From assembly GCF_003627955.1 (NCBI RefSeq), contig NZ_RBWS01000025.1, forward strand, positions 54,846 through 118,845: a stretch of DNA of 64,000 bases, written 5' to 3'. Position numbers and translations under genes: made by a program. Position 1 is the stretch's first letter; every line of letters starts with the position of its first letter. Origin of the DNA: Sphingobacterium puteale (lineage in GTDB: Bacteria; Bacteroidota; Bacteroidia; Sphingobacteriales; Sphingobacteriaceae). Positions 26,140 to 35,230 of this stretch are shown here, piece after piece. Under the pieces are notes generated by a model. The model was not told where the DNA came from. It made no database searches and was given only the letters and a program-made list of their open reading frames with translations.

Positions 26140-26325
26140 ATGAAAACGAACACAAAAAATTTGGCTAACCTAAATGGCCGTCTTCCTTATGAAACTCCTT
26201 GTGTGAATGCGTTACATGTAGAACTGGAATACAGCGTTGCTGCAGGTTCCAATCAAGGTTCTGTTAGTGGTCCGATGACCGAATCTTGGCAGACAGAGAC
26301 GCAAAGTCAGGATGTAGAGTGGTAG
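26140..26325 (+). CDS. Short 'AAGS' peptide, cassette B, 61 aa
   Basis: Starts MKTNTKNLANLNGRLPYETP, then V-N-A-L-H-V-E-L-E-Y-S-V-A-A-G-S, and a polar tail with two Trp (T-E-S-W and the last residue). It is homologous to the cassette A peptide and more distantly to the 19965-20135 peptide. It lies 44 bases upstream of a large lipoprotein gene with the same orientation, exactly mirroring cassette A. No membrane segment or signal peptide. Function unknown; the conserved core plus variable Trp-containing tail would fit a leader/core peptide or a short secreted factor. Confidence 0.75.
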   Translation: MKTNTKNLANLNGRLPYETPCVNALHVELEYSVAAGSNQGSVSGPMTESWQTETQSQDVEW

Positions 26326-26369
26326 TATTTAGGATAATTAAATTAATAGTGATATAAACAATCATTTTT

Positions 26370-27965
26370 ATGAACAGGTTTACGACAAAATTCGGTTTAT
26401 CTTCTCTTTTGGCATGCGTAATTTTTATTTCATCATGTAGTAAAGATAATAATAGCGTGGTCATTCCGGACGGATCAAGCGTACGTTTAGATATAGGGCA
26501 GGCGTTTGCGCCAGAAGGTCCGGTAAAAGCGGCTTCAGTTGGTCGTTCTTATGCTTCGGCTGCACAAACAGTAGAAATTCCGTTTGACAATCAATATACA
26601 TTGGTGGCGACGTTGACCGCTGAAACCGCAGCGGCGCAGGGATTAAAAGCATCTAACCGTGCGGCTACCGTTTCGACAGGTACTGATCAGAAAGCATTGA
26701 AACAAGGTACTGTTTATTATGTTGCAATTTTTGATGCAGCGGGTGACTATAAAGAAACAAAATCTTTTACACAGGGAAATGGTACGCAGGATTTTGCAAT
26801 TGAAAAAGGAAAATATACTTTCGTAATTTATGCGTCCGGTACCAATAAGACGTTGCCTTCAATTGCCCCTGGATCGAAGCTGAACACCGTGAATTTCGCT
26901 GGTCTAACTGCCGATAAGGACTTTATGTTAGCTCAGGTTCCATTTGAGGTTAAAGATGGACAGAATCTATTGAATGCTGATCTGGCGCATTTATTTACAC
27001 AGGTGACACTGAAATTTGACGCCTCGCAGTTGGGCTCAGTAAGCAGTATTGCGGGGGCAACAATTGCTCCTTCCAGTGCAGCTGTTGATGTGTCGCTTAC
27101 AAATGGTGCATTGACCTTTATTGGGGCTGCAAATCCGGTAGCATTCAATCTTAAAAATACCAATGGAACAGTAATCAATTCGGATTCTACCTACATCACA
27201 ACCGCTGCTACAACAAATGGAACAATAGTATTGTCTGGAGTTTCAATCGCTGGAAGTGTTGCAAAGAATTTAACCAAAGGGGGATGGAACCTTAAACCTG
27301 GTGTGAAATATCAGTTGGATATCACTTTGAAAAGGCCAATTGACGTAAATATCGGTGGTAGTACTTGGGGACTTGGAAATTTAGTTTACAACCCAAATAC
27401 GGGCAAGTATGGCTTTGCAGAAGCGAATAATGCAGCCGGCGATTATTTCTTTGCTGATTATGTGTTGCCTAAATTTATTCCGACATCCAATACAAAGGAT
27501 CCTTGGATTTACCAAACTCCTTCAAGAGAGCGAAATGGTGCGGCAGGTGACCCTTGCAAATTGGTGGATGGTAATACTTGGAGATTGCCAACTGAGCAGG
27601 AGGCTAGTGCATTGATCCAAAGGACAAACCCCAATAGTGCTGAAAATCAACGTAGCGATGCGGCAGCTAGATGGGTAGATACATTTAGTGGTAACGCTGG
27701 GGGCAAGATGGGAATGTTCTATGGTGTATATAATCATCCTGGGGCGGCAAGAGATCAGTATTTATTTATGTTATTTGCTGGTCAATATAGCACGTCTAAT
27801 ACATTAAACGGTGAGAATAATAAAGCTTATTATTTGATTACGGCTAATGGCGGTGGATACAAAAAATTTGAAATGGGTGGATCCAAAGGAAGTATTGGTT
27901 GGGACTGTCAGATTAATGGAATTGGATCCGGTGATGCTGTGCAGGTGCGTTGTGTACGAAATTAA
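26370..27965 (+). CDS. Large fimbrillin-like lipoprotein, cassette B
   Basis: 531 residues with a lipobox (V-I-F-I-S-S-C-S-K-D-N). The N-terminal half has fimbrillin-like beta-sandwich traits (G-T-V-Y-Y-V-A-I-F-D-A-A-G-D-Y, about 110-125; A-D-L-A-H-L-F-T-Q-V-T-L-K-F, about 205-218, the typical L-x-H-L-x-x-x-V-x-x-x strand). The C-terminal third has P-x-x-Y-x-A-G-D-P-C-x-x-V type spacing, W-R-L-P-T-E-Q-E (residues about 412-420), a FISUMP-type motif, and ends A-V-Q-V-R-C-V-R-N. It is related to the cassette A protein but shorter. Likely a surface-exposed fibre subunit or ligand-binding protein. Confidence 0.75.
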   Translation: MNRFTTKFGLSSLLACVIFISSCSKDNNSVVIPDGSSVRLDIGQAFAPEGPVKAASVGRSYASAAQTVEIPFDNQYTLVATLTAETAAAQGLKASNRAATVSTGTDQKALKQGTVYYVAIFDAAGDYKETKSFTQGNGTQDFAIEKGKYTFVIYASGTNKTLPSIAPGSKLNTVNFAGLTADKDFMLAQVPFEVKDGQNLLNADLAHLFTQVTLKFDASQLGSVSSIAGATIAPSSAAVDVSLTNGALTFIGAANPVAFNLKNTNGTVINSDSTYITTAATTNGTIVLSGVSIAGSVAKNLTKGGWNLKPGVKYQLDITLKRPIDVNIGGSTWGLGNLVYNPNTGKYGFAEANNAAGDYFFADYVLPKFIPTSNTKDPWIYQTPSRERNGAAGDPCKLVDGNTWRLPTEQEASALIQRTNPNSAENQRSDAAARWVDTFSGNAGGKMGMFYGVYNHPGAARDQYLFMLFAGQYSTSNTLNGENNKAYYLITANGGGYKKFEMGGSKGSIGWDCQINGIGSGDAVQVRCVRN

Positions 27966-28004
27966 GATACTGAAAGATCTATTTGAATAATAAGTTTAAC
28001 GGAG

Positions 28005-28036
28005 ACGCCTTTCCTTTTTGGGAAGGCGTTTTTTTT
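28005..28036 (+). terminator. Terminator of cassette B
   Basis: Perfect 10-bp stem ACGCCTTTCC / GGGAAGGCGT with a five-T loop, followed by a run of eight T, 40 bases after the lipoprotein stop codon. Confidence 0.95.
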
Positions 28037-28114
28037 CGTTCCAAATTATTTATTAAATTCGCTTGGCCTACGCTGCTGATTTTTCAGGGTGTTATTTTCG
28101 GATAATTGGAAATT

Positions 28115-28939
28115 ATGGAATTTGGAGTTCATCGTGTGATCGGAATAGAGCGGGAGGTTTCGGCTATTGCTGATGCAATGGCAACAGACAATTATACCGT
28201 CCTTTTTGTGTCGGCAGGTGGCTGCCGGATTCAGATTGATAAAAAAATGGTTGAGGTAGACGAATACAGTCTCGTTCTGGTGCCAAGGGGAGTTAAAATT
28301 GCATTTGATCCGGAAGAGCGGCGTGCTTTTTTAATTATCTACTTTTCTGAGAATTTTTTTGCACGTACAGACATCGATGCTTCATTTATCCGTAGTTTTA
28401 AATCATTTGACAGACGACAGTATACCTATCAGGTGCTAAATGTCCCTCAGGAATACGCGACTTATTACGAGTTTGTTGGACTGCAGCTCAAGCTCTCCAA
28501 ACAAAACTATAACCAGGCTATCTATCGTGACCTGGCACATAATATTGTGAAGCAAGTGGTTTTGCTCGCAGCGATTTACATGGAAGAAAAAGGGCCGGGT
28601 GAGCTGTTGGGGTATAATATGGATTTGGTACGCCGCTTTGAGGATCTCGTAGAAAAAAATGTAAAAAAGGAGAAACGGGTGATGTATTATGCCGGCGTGC
28701 TCAATATAGGTAGTAAAAAACTAACCAGTTTAACAAATGAAGTGCTTGGAATTACACCAAAAGATGTGATTACTGGCGAATTGTTGCGCGTGAGTAAAAA
28801 GTCATTGGTGGAGTCTTCGCTCAGTATTAAGCAAATCGCCTGGGAACTGGGCTATACCAATGTAAATAATTTTAGTACGTTTTTTTTGAAGGAAACCGGC
28901 GTAACTCCAAAAGAATACCGAAAGCGCTGGCAAGGATAA
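28115..28939 (+). CDS. AraC family transcriptional regulator
   Basis: 274 residues from the ATG at 28115 (a TTG nine bases upstream is less likely). An N-terminal sensing domain (V-D-E-Y-S-L-V-L-V-P-R-G) is followed by two HTH motifs: I-G-S-K-K-L-T-S-L-T-N-E-V-L and IKQIAWELGYTNVNNFSTFF with K-E-T-G-V-T-P-K-E-Y-R-K-R-W. Domain order and several blocks match the AraC protein at 20620-21456, so the two are paralogues, each next to an 'AG' peptide locus. It has its own transcription unit after the cassette B terminator and may regulate the cassettes. Confidence 0.9.
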   Translation: MEFGVHRVIGIEREVSAIADAMATDNYTVLFVSAGGCRIQIDKKMVEVDEYSLVLVPRGVKIAFDPEERRAFLIIYFSENFFARTDIDASFIRSFKSFDRRQYTYQVLNVPQEYATYYEFVGLQLKLSKQNYNQAIYRDLAHNIVKQVVLLAAIYMEEKGPGELLGYNMDLVRRFEDLVEKNVKKEKRVMYYAGVLNIGSKKLTSLTNEVLGITPKDVITGELLRVSKKSLVESSLSIKQIAWELGYTNVNNFSTFFLKETGVTPKEYRKRWQG

Positions 28940-29047
28940 GTTTATTCGCTCCTGTTTTTATACTTTTTAGACCGAAATTCATACTTTTCGCCTTATTTGA
29001 CATTGTATTTTTGTGTTAGTCAAACACCCTGCACGCCTTATGAAAAT

Positions 29048-29087
29048 CATAAAAATACAGGTGTCATAGGATACCTGCATTTTTATG
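29048..29087. terminator. Hairpin between convergent genes
   Basis: 15-bp stem CATAAAAATACAGGT / ACCTGCATTTTTATG with one mismatch and a 10-base loop. T-rich on both strands, so it could serve the AraC gene from the left and the CpsB-type gene from the right. The 28940-29243 spacer holds no other visible feature. Confidence 0.7.
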
Positions 29088-29243
29088 TGTTTATACCGAT
29101 CGTCACCCGCCAATGCAATAATTTTATTGCAAGCGGGAGGAATGCTGATCCTGTAATTCGTCAATCGTTGTTAAAAGTGAAGCCAAAAAAGGTCAATTAT
29201 CAGATGATTTGCTGTTTAATGGTGCGGGGTAACCTGTATTTTT

Positions 29244-30041
29244 TTAGCCGGCAATGCCCTGGGATTTACTGTTGTTGAAATGATCTGCCAAGCTTTGATT
29301 CTGGATCGGCGAAGTTTTTAACATTTCACGCACCGGATATTTTTCTGCGATTTTCTGTAGTGCTTCGAGATGTCGCTCATGATGCAGGTCCGTGCCCACA
29401 AAATCATACATGCCGGATTTTAATAAAGTCATTGCAATTGCTTTTGCATCAACGCCATAGTATCGGCTGAGGGAAAGTAAATTGAGTTGCAATAAACAGC
29501 CCGCGTCCTTGATCTGCTTGTAAATATTGAAATTGTTATGGTAATAATTATAACGTTCGGGATGCGCTAAAATAGGTTTGTAGCCCAGTTTTTGAATATC
29601 CCGAATGGTATGAAATAATGCTTTGGACTCGGACAGATAAGACATCTCGATCAGCACATAACCGCCGGGTATAATGCAAAGTTCATCCTGTTGAACAAGG
29701 GATGCCAGGCCGTCATCAATCATGTGTTCGGCCGCCGCAAAAATCGGAGTATCGTTTCCGATGTCTTTAAGACCGCTGATTAAGGCCGTCTGTGCCGCTT
29801 CAATCGTAGATTTGGTATTGGGATGTACGCCGGCCATAATATGCGGGGTGCAGATAAATTTCTTCAATCCCAATTTTTGTAAGGCCTGAATATAGCTTAT
29901 TGAATTTTTTACTGAACTGCTCCCATCGTCAATACCGGGCAAAAGGTGATTGTGCATGTCTACTTCCAAAAATTCCAGCTGGGCCAAAGGTCGGACCGCT
30001 GGCGACTTTTTAGAGTTGAATATTTTGGTAAAAAAATTCAT
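29244..30041 (-). CDS. CpsB/CapC-type (PHP-fold) tyrosine-protein phosphatase
   Basis: 265 residues, family length about 250. Metal-binding motifs of the PHP fold: V-D-M-H-N-H-L-L-P-G-I-D-D-G near residue 30, C-T-P-H near 68, A-A-E-H near 108, and A-H-P-E-R near 165, with final D-L-H-H. Such Mn-dependent phosphatases remove phosphate from the tyrosine-rich tail of polysaccharide co-polymerase kinases and so tune capsule or exopolysaccharide output. It sits divergently upstream of the CapD-like gene, in agreement with that role, though no Wzc-type kinase is in the window. Confidence 0.9.
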   Translation of the reverse strand: MNFFTKIFNSKKSPAVRPLAQLEFLEVDMHNHLLPGIDDGSSSVKNSISYIQALQKLGLKKFICTPHIMAGVHPNTKSTIEAAQTALISGLKDIGNDTPIFAAAEHMIDDGLASLVQQDELCIIPGGYVLIEMSYLSESKALFHTIRDIQKLGYKPILAHPERYNYYHNNFNIYKQIKDAGCLLQLNLLSLSRYYGVDAKAIAMTLLKSGMYDFVGTDLHHERHLEALQKIAEKYPVREMLKTSPIQNQSLADHFNNSKSQGIAG

Positions 30042-30429
30042 AATAGCTGATTCAAGTATATGGTTTTGTCTGTTTTATAGGATGTTTTACAAACAATATG
30101 CCAGTTTTAGCGTTTATGAAGAAGGATAAAATGCAAGGAAGAATGAATTTTGTTGAATAATAATAAATTTGAAAAGCCTTATGTTGAGGATTTTTTAATT
30201 TTTATTGCTGTTTGTAATATTTTCGGTATAATAGTTGCTTACTCCACGATGATGCGAATAGCGCGTACATGGCACCCGTCGTTATTGTTATTTTAGTAAA
30301 AAGGTCCAAATGATTGTTAAATTTTAAGTATCTTGGTCATCTTTTATGAAATTGAAATAAGCCATATGCGTTGTACGGACTTCAAAATAAATACGACGGT
30401 AAAGAAATAAACTAAAAGAGAAGGAAGCT
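30042..30429. other. Divergent regulatory spacer between cpsB-like and capD-like genes
   Basis: 388 AT-rich bases, no ORF. On the minus strand TATACTTG near 30050-30060 is a 7/8 match to the -7 consensus for the phosphatase gene. On the plus strand several TATnTTnG matches occur near 30220-30235 and 30330. None has a clear -33 element, so the start sites are not assigned. Confidence 0.35.
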
Positions 30430-32406
30430 ATGATGGGATCTCTATGGGATTTAAGAAAACGGTTGCGAAAGGATAATCCTCGGTGGGTCATTTTGCTCAT
30501 TGATATGTGGTTTGTATTGGCGAGCTATATATTTTCAAACTACGTAGTCAATAATTTCAAAGGTGTCTTTGATGTGGCACTTATGTTGAAGAAACTTGTG
30601 CTCGTACTGCCAGTGTACTTCGCTATGTTTTTGTGTTATAATACCTTTAGGGGAATCGTGCGTCAGACAGGAATTCGGGATACCATAAAAATATTTAAAA
30701 CGGTCACCTCTGCCTATATCACATTGATGTTGTTGACCCTGGTGGTTAGAGCTGTTTTCGAAAAGGGGACAGTAGAGGATGATTACCTTCGTCTTTCGTA
30801 CGGGGTATTAACGATGCAGGCCTGTATTTTAATGGTGATCATGGTAGGGGCGCGCGTGGTATACCGGACGATTTTTGAGTATCTGTTCCTGCCCGCAAGA
30901 AAAGGAGAAAATGTGTTGATTTTTGGAGCTTCACGTCCCGGGCTGGTGTCTTTCTCTTTGTTGAAAGAAGATCCCCGGATCAAGTACCAGGTTGTCGCCT
31001 TTGTAGAAGATAAGGTTTCACGCATCGGAAAACGCCTTGCAGGATTGAAAATAAAGGATATTACCGAAATTACCAAGGAGTATATCAGTAAACACGAAAT
31101 TACGCAGGTAATCATTGCCGTGGAAAACAATGACCCCGAACGGTTGGAATATGTCTCGGACTGGTTTCAGAATATCGGGCTTGAACTTAAAATTATGCCA
31201 TCGGCAAGGATCTTGCTCAACTCCGGCGCAAAACGGGAGATACGCCCTTTAAAAATTGAAGATTTGCTCGGTCGCAAGCCCATTAAGCTGGATCACCCGG
31301 AGATTGAAGAAGAAATGAACGGTAAAGTGATCCTGGTCACGGGAGCGGCTGGATCCATTGGTTCGGAGCTAGCCCGACAGATCGCAAGACGTCATTATAA
31401 AAAGTTGATCCTATTGGATCAGGCGGAATCTGCACTATACGATATCCAACAGTCGATAAAAGCGACACAACCTGAACATCTGCATTGCATTGTGGGGGAT
31501 GTCCGCAACTACGCTTTTATGCAAAATATATTTGCACAATATAAGCCGGATCTTGTTTTCCATGCTGCGGCGTACAAACATGTGCCATTGATGGAAGCCA
31601 ATCCCTACGAATCCATTCAGACAAATGTACTTGGAAGTAAGAATGTCGCTGATCTATGCATGCAGTATGGTACAAAGAAAATGGTGATGGTTTCGACGGA
31701 TAAGGCTGTCAATCCGACAAATGTGATGGGGGCAACAAAACGAATGGCTGAAATCTATGTGAGTAGCTGCAGCGGAAGGGCCGAAACTAGTTTTATCATT
31801 ACTCGATTCGGTAATGTGCTCGGATCAAATGGTTCGGTCATACCGCTCTTTGAGAAACAAATGGCAAGCGGTGGCCCATTGACCCTGACACATCCCGAAA
31901 TTACGCGTTTCTTTATGACTATCCCTGAGGCCTGTCAGCTAGTACAGGAAGCCGGTGTCATGGGAAAAGGCGGTGAGATATTTGTCTTCGATATGGGCAA
32001 ATCCGTTAAAATAATGGATCTGGCCAAACGGATGATCAAACTGAAAGGTTACCGCTATCCCGAAGATATTGACATCAAGATCGTAGGCCTGCGCCCGGGG
32101 GAAAAGATCTATGAAGAGCTTTTGGCCAATAATGAAAATACGGTAAAAACACATCATCCGAAAATTATGATTGCCAAAGTAAAACACGATGAACTTATCC
32201 TGAAGGCTGAACGGATCAATGCGGTCTGCCAGCAGATTGTGGATGCAGATCAGCATCTGCCGGATTTTATGGAATTGGTGGCAGCGATGAAGCGTATTGT
32301 TCCGGAATTTAAATCTCAAAATTCAGAGTACGAAGCGTTGGATAGCACGATTGAACAGGAGTATATAAATGATGTCCCCGTTTATTCGCTTATTAAGAAA
32401 GCATAA
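30430..32406 (+). CDS. CapD/WbpM/FlaA1-type nucleoside-diphosphate-sugar dehydratase, membrane bound
   Basis: 658 residues. Four N-terminal membrane helices (about 18-165), then a CoA-binding/Rossmann-like domain (V-L-I-F-G-A-S-R-P-G near 163), then the SDR domain with G-A-A-G-S-I-G-S-E-L near 304. The active-site region is S-T-D-K-A-V-N-P-T-N-V-M-G-A-T-K-R: it has Met in place of the SDR Tyr, as is normal for the long WbpM-type enzymes. These convert UDP-GlcNAc to UDP-2-acetamido-2,6-dideoxy-4-ketohexose for surface polysaccharide or glycoprotein sugars. An alternative start is one codon later. Confidence 0.93.
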   Translation: MMGSLWDLRKRLRKDNPRWVILLIDMWFVLASYIFSNYVVNNFKGVFDVALMLKKLVLVLPVYFAMFLCYNTFRGIVRQTGIRDTIKIFKTVTSAYITLMLLTLVVRAVFEKGTVEDDYLRLSYGVLTMQACILMVIMVGARVVYRTIFEYLFLPARKGENVLIFGASRPGLVSFSLLKEDPRIKYQVVAFVEDKVSRIGKRLAGLKIKDITEITKEYISKHEITQVIIAVENNDPERLEYVSDWFQNIGLELKIMPSARILLNSGAKREIRPLKIEDLLGRKPIKLDHPEIEEEMNGKVILVTGAAGSIGSELARQIARRHYKKLILLDQAESALYDIQQSIKATQPEHLHCIVGDVRNYAFMQNIFAQYKPDLVFHAAAYKHVPLMEANPYESIQTNVLGSKNVADLCMQYGTKKMVMVSTDKAVNPTNVMGATKRMAEIYVSSCSGRAETSFIITRFGNVLGSNGSVIPLFEKQMASGGPLTLTHPEITRFFMTIPEACQLVQEAGVMGKGGEIFVFDMGKSVKIMDLAKRMIKLKGYRYPEDIDIKIVGLRPGEKIYEELLANNENTVKTHHPKIMIAKVKHDELILKAERINAVCQQIVDADQHLPDFMELVAAMKRIVPEFKSQNSEYEALDSTIEQEYINDVPVYSLIKKA

Positions 32407-32426
32407 ACTTAGGTAAAGCAATCTTA

Positions 32427-32476
32427 GCATAATATATACAAAAGTCCCATTGACGGGACTTTTGTGTATATTATGC
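32427..32476 (+). terminator. Strong hairpin terminator after the capD-like gene
   Basis: A 22-bp stem (32427-32448 with 32455-32476, one G.T pair) around a 6-base loop; core AAAAGTCCC / GGGACTTTT. The T-run is inside the 3' arm, and the symmetry makes it bidirectional. It splits the capD-like gene from the rfb operon. Confidence 0.85.
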
Positions 32477-32496
32477 TTATCCCCATCGATTAAAAC

Positions 32497-32527
32497 TTGC
32501 CAATTCGCAAAAATCAACCTAATTTTA
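32497..32527 (+). promoter_or_regulatory. Candidate promoter of the rfb operon
   Basis: TTG (32497-32499), 20 bases, then TAATTTTA (32520-32527), a 7/8 match to TAnnTTTG; about 70 bases upstream of rfbB. Confidence 0.45.
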
Positions 32528-32599
32528 GCGAACTATTTAATTAAGGTAATAATGTTGGACAGATTAACTCGAACGGTACGCTGTCTATAATCAAGATAT

Positions 32600-33655
32600 A
32601 TGAATAAAAAGATCTTAATCACAGGAGGCGCAGGATTTATCGGATCCCATGTCGTTCGTGAATTTGTTGTAAAGTATCCAAATTATCAGATTATTAACTT
32701 GGATGCCCTGACATATGCCGGCAACCTTGAAAATTTGAAAGATATCGAGGATCGTCCGAATTATACCTTTGTCAAAGCGGATATTACGGATCAGGCAGCG
32801 ATGAATGCTGTTTTTAAACAATATCAGCCGGATGGTGTGATTCACTTGGCGGCAGAATCCCATGTCGATCGTTCTATTGCAGATCCGACAGCATTTGTGA
32901 TGACCAATGTGATCGGGACAGTAAATCTGTTGAATGCTGCCCATGCAATCTGGAAGGATAATTTTGGGGGAAAACGTTTTCATCATGTTTCTACGGATGA
33001 GGTATTTGGCGCGCTGGGAGAATCCGGTTTTTTTACGGAAGACACCAAATATGATCCTCACTCACCATATTCGGCTTCCAAAGCGAGCTCGGACCATTTT
33101 GTCCGTGCTTATCACGATACCTATGGACTGCCGATTGTGCTGACCAATTGCTCCAACAATTATGGACCCAATCATTTTCCTGAAAAACTGATTCCGTTGT
33201 GCATTCATAATATTTTACACGATAAGCCATTGCCTGTATACGGAGACGGTAAATATACGCGCGACTGGCTTTTTGTGATCGATCATGCCAAAGCGATTGA
33301 TCTGGTTTTTCATGAAGGTAAAGATGGCGATTCGTACAATGTGGGGGGCTTTAACGAGTGGCAGAATATAGACCTGATCAAGGAGCTTTGCCGACAAATG
33401 GATGTCAAATTAGGTCGGGAACAGGGGACGGCAGCTTCCCTGATTACCTTTGTGAAAGACCGTCCGGGCCATGACCTGCGTTATGCGATTGATGCAAGTA
33501 AAATAAATGCAGAGCTGGGCTGGAGTCCGTCAGTAACTTTTGAGCAGGGCCTGTCGCTGACGATAGACTGGTTCCTGTCCAATCAGGAATGGCTGGATCA
33601 TGTGACTACGGGAGACTATCAGCACTATTATAATAATCAATATCACGGCGCTTAA
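32600..33655 (+). CDS. rfbB: dTDP-glucose 4,6-dehydratase
   Basis: 351 residues, normal length. NAD-binding motif T-G-G-A-G-F-I-G-S-H near the start, catalytic H-V-S-T-D-E-V-F-G, and SDR Tyr-Lys in Y-S-A-S-K-A-S-S-D-H. Catalyses the second step of dTDP-L-rhamnose synthesis (dTDP-glucose to 4-keto-6-deoxyglucose). First gene of an rfbB-rfbC-rfbD-rfbA run, two bases before rfbC. Confidence 0.97.
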   Translation: MNKKILITGGAGFIGSHVVREFVVKYPNYQIINLDALTYAGNLENLKDIEDRPNYTFVKADITDQAAMNAVFKQYQPDGVIHLAAESHVDRSIADPTAFVMTNVIGTVNLLNAAHAIWKDNFGGKRFHHVSTDEVFGALGESGFFTEDTKYDPHSPYSASKASSDHFVRAYHDTYGLPIVLTNCSNNYGPNHFPEKLIPLCIHNILHDKPLPVYGDGKYTRDWLFVIDHAKAIDLVFHEGKDGDSYNVGGFNEWQNIDLIKELCRQMDVKLGREQGTAASLITFVKDRPGHDLRYAIDASKINAELGWSPSVTFEQGLSLTIDWFLSNQEWLDHVTTGDYQHYYNNQYHGA

Positions 33656-33657
33656 AT

Positions 33658-34209
33658 ATGAAATATACAGAAACGAAACTATCCGGTTGTTTTATTTTGG
33701 AGCCTGTGGTATTCGAAGATGAAAGAGGTTATTTTTTTGAATCTTATAATGAAAACAGACTGGCTACCATCTTAGGTTATAATCCGCATTTTGTGCAGGA
33801 TAACCAGTCGAAATCTCAATTTGGTGTTGTAAGGGGATTGCATATGCAAGCCGGAGACCATGCACAGGCAAAATTGGTCCGTGTACTGGAGGGCAGCGTA
33901 CTGGATGTCGCTGTTGATGTTCGGCCCGGCTCCCCTACTTATGGGCAGTATGTTGCCGTGGAGCTCTCCGCGGAAAATAAAAAGCAGCTATTTGTTCCAC
34001 GTGGGTTTTTACATGGATTTTCAGTATTGTCCGGGCATGCGGTATTCGCTTATAAATGTGACAATAAGTATAACAAAGAAGCGGAAGATGGTGTACATCC
34101 ATTAGATCAGCAGCTGGCGGTCGACTGGCAAATTCCAGCGGAACAGATGATCTTGTCCCAGAAAGACAAAGAGGCACAAAGCTTCGTCGCATTATCCAAT
34201 AAATTGTAA
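33658..34209 (+). CDS. rfbC: dTDP-4-dehydrorhamnose 3,5-epimerase
   Basis: 183 residues, cupin-fold epimerase. Motifs: F-F-E-S-Y-N near 22, V-R-G-L-H-M-Q near 57-63 containing the catalytic His, and F-V-P-R-G-F-L-H-G-F-S-V-L near 112-124. Third enzyme of dTDP-L-rhamnose synthesis. Starts two bases after the rfbB stop, so it is translated from the same mRNA. Confidence 0.96.
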   Translation: MKYTETKLSGCFILEPVVFEDERGYFFESYNENRLATILGYNPHFVQDNQSKSQFGVVRGLHMQAGDHAQAKLVRVLEGSVLDVAVDVRPGSPTYGQYVAVELSAENKKQLFVPRGFLHGFSVLSGHAVFAYKCDNKYNKEAEDGVHPLDQQLAVDWQIPAEQMILSQKDKEAQSFVALSNKL

Positions 34210-34296
34210 TATAACAATAGCGTGCTGACCGACATACATGCTCCTGCTCGGAGGGGATAAACAGATCAGGATGCTTAAACCATAAAAAAGATTTTG

Positions 34297-35154
34297 ATGA
34301 AAATCGTCATTACCGGCGCTTCCGGACAGCTAGGATCTGAATTGTATGAATTATTGGTCAATGATACCGAAAAAGAGTGCTACTTTTTGGACCGTAAACA
34401 ATTACCTTTGGATCAGATTATCCTGATCCAGGATATTTTGGCCATGTATCAGCCCGATTTAATTATTCATGCGGGCGCTTATACGGCCGTAGATAAAGCC
34501 GAAGAAGAATATGAAACAGCTAATTTGGTCAATCATTTAGCCTGTGAGGAGATTGCACAATACTGTCGCCTCCATGGCAGCAAGCTGATCGCGGTTTCAA
34601 CGGATTATGTGTTTGATGGTAATTCTGCTGTTCCGCTAAACGAAGATGCACCGACAGCACCGATCAATGTCTATGGACAGACCAAACTTGCCGGGGAACG
34701 GGCTATTCAGAAATGGTGTCCCGAGTCGATTATTATCCGGACATCCTGGGTGTATTCTGCTTATGGGAAGAATTTTGTCAAGACGATGTGTCGTCTAATG
34801 GCCGAACGCGATCAGGTAAATGTGATCAATGATCAGATCGGTACCCCGACGTATGCAAAAGATCTGGCGATGGCGATTTTGAAAATCGCTGATGCACCGG
34901 ACTGGAAAGCCGGAATCTATAACTACAGCAATGAGGGGGAGATATCCTGGTATGATTTCGCTGTAGCAATACGGGATTTCCGTTCGTTTGATTGTCAGGT
35001 AAAGCCAATTCCGACGAGTGCCTACCCTACACCTGCGCAACGGCCAAAGTATTCACTGCTTGATAAATCGAAGATTAAGGCAGCCTTTGACATAGCTGTA
35101 CCGGATTGGAAGCTAAGTCTGGCTAAAATGCTGGCCGAGGAAATTAAAAATTAG
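34297..35154 (+). CDS. rfbD: dTDP-4-dehydrorhamnose reductase
   Basis: 285 residues from the second ATG (34297); the first at 34294 adds only Met. T-G-A-S-G-Q-L-G-S-E-L NADPH-binding loop, S-T-D-Y-V-F-D-G, and catalytic Y-G-Q-T-K-L-A-G-E. Final step giving dTDP-L-rhamnose. It stands 87 bases after rfbC; the spacer holds no visible gene. Confidence 0.97.
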   Translation: MKIVITGASGQLGSELYELLVNDTEKECYFLDRKQLPLDQIILIQDILAMYQPDLIIHAGAYTAVDKAEEEYETANLVNHLACEEIAQYCRLHGSKLIAVSTDYVFDGNSAVPLNEDAPTAPINVYGQTKLAGERAIQKWCPESIIIRTSWVYSAYGKNFVKTMCRLMAERDQVNVINDQIGTPTYAKDLAMAILKIADAPDWKAGIYNYSNEGEISWYDFAVAIRDFRSFDCQVKPIPTSAYPTPAQRPKYSLLDKSKIKAAFDIAVPDWKLSLAKMLAEEIKN

Positions 35155-35230
35155 AAAAAGATTATTAAGCTGAAGGCTTATACAGCCAAATTTTAAATAC
35201 GAAAGTCTCAATACGAATAGCTGGATAAAA

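Noticed and set aside
24813..26325. AAGS peptides as a full RiPP biosynthetic cluster
   Set aside because: The cores recall leader peptides, but no modifying enzyme, C39 peptidase or exporter is encoded within the neighbourhood, so a RiPP cluster cannot be claimed.
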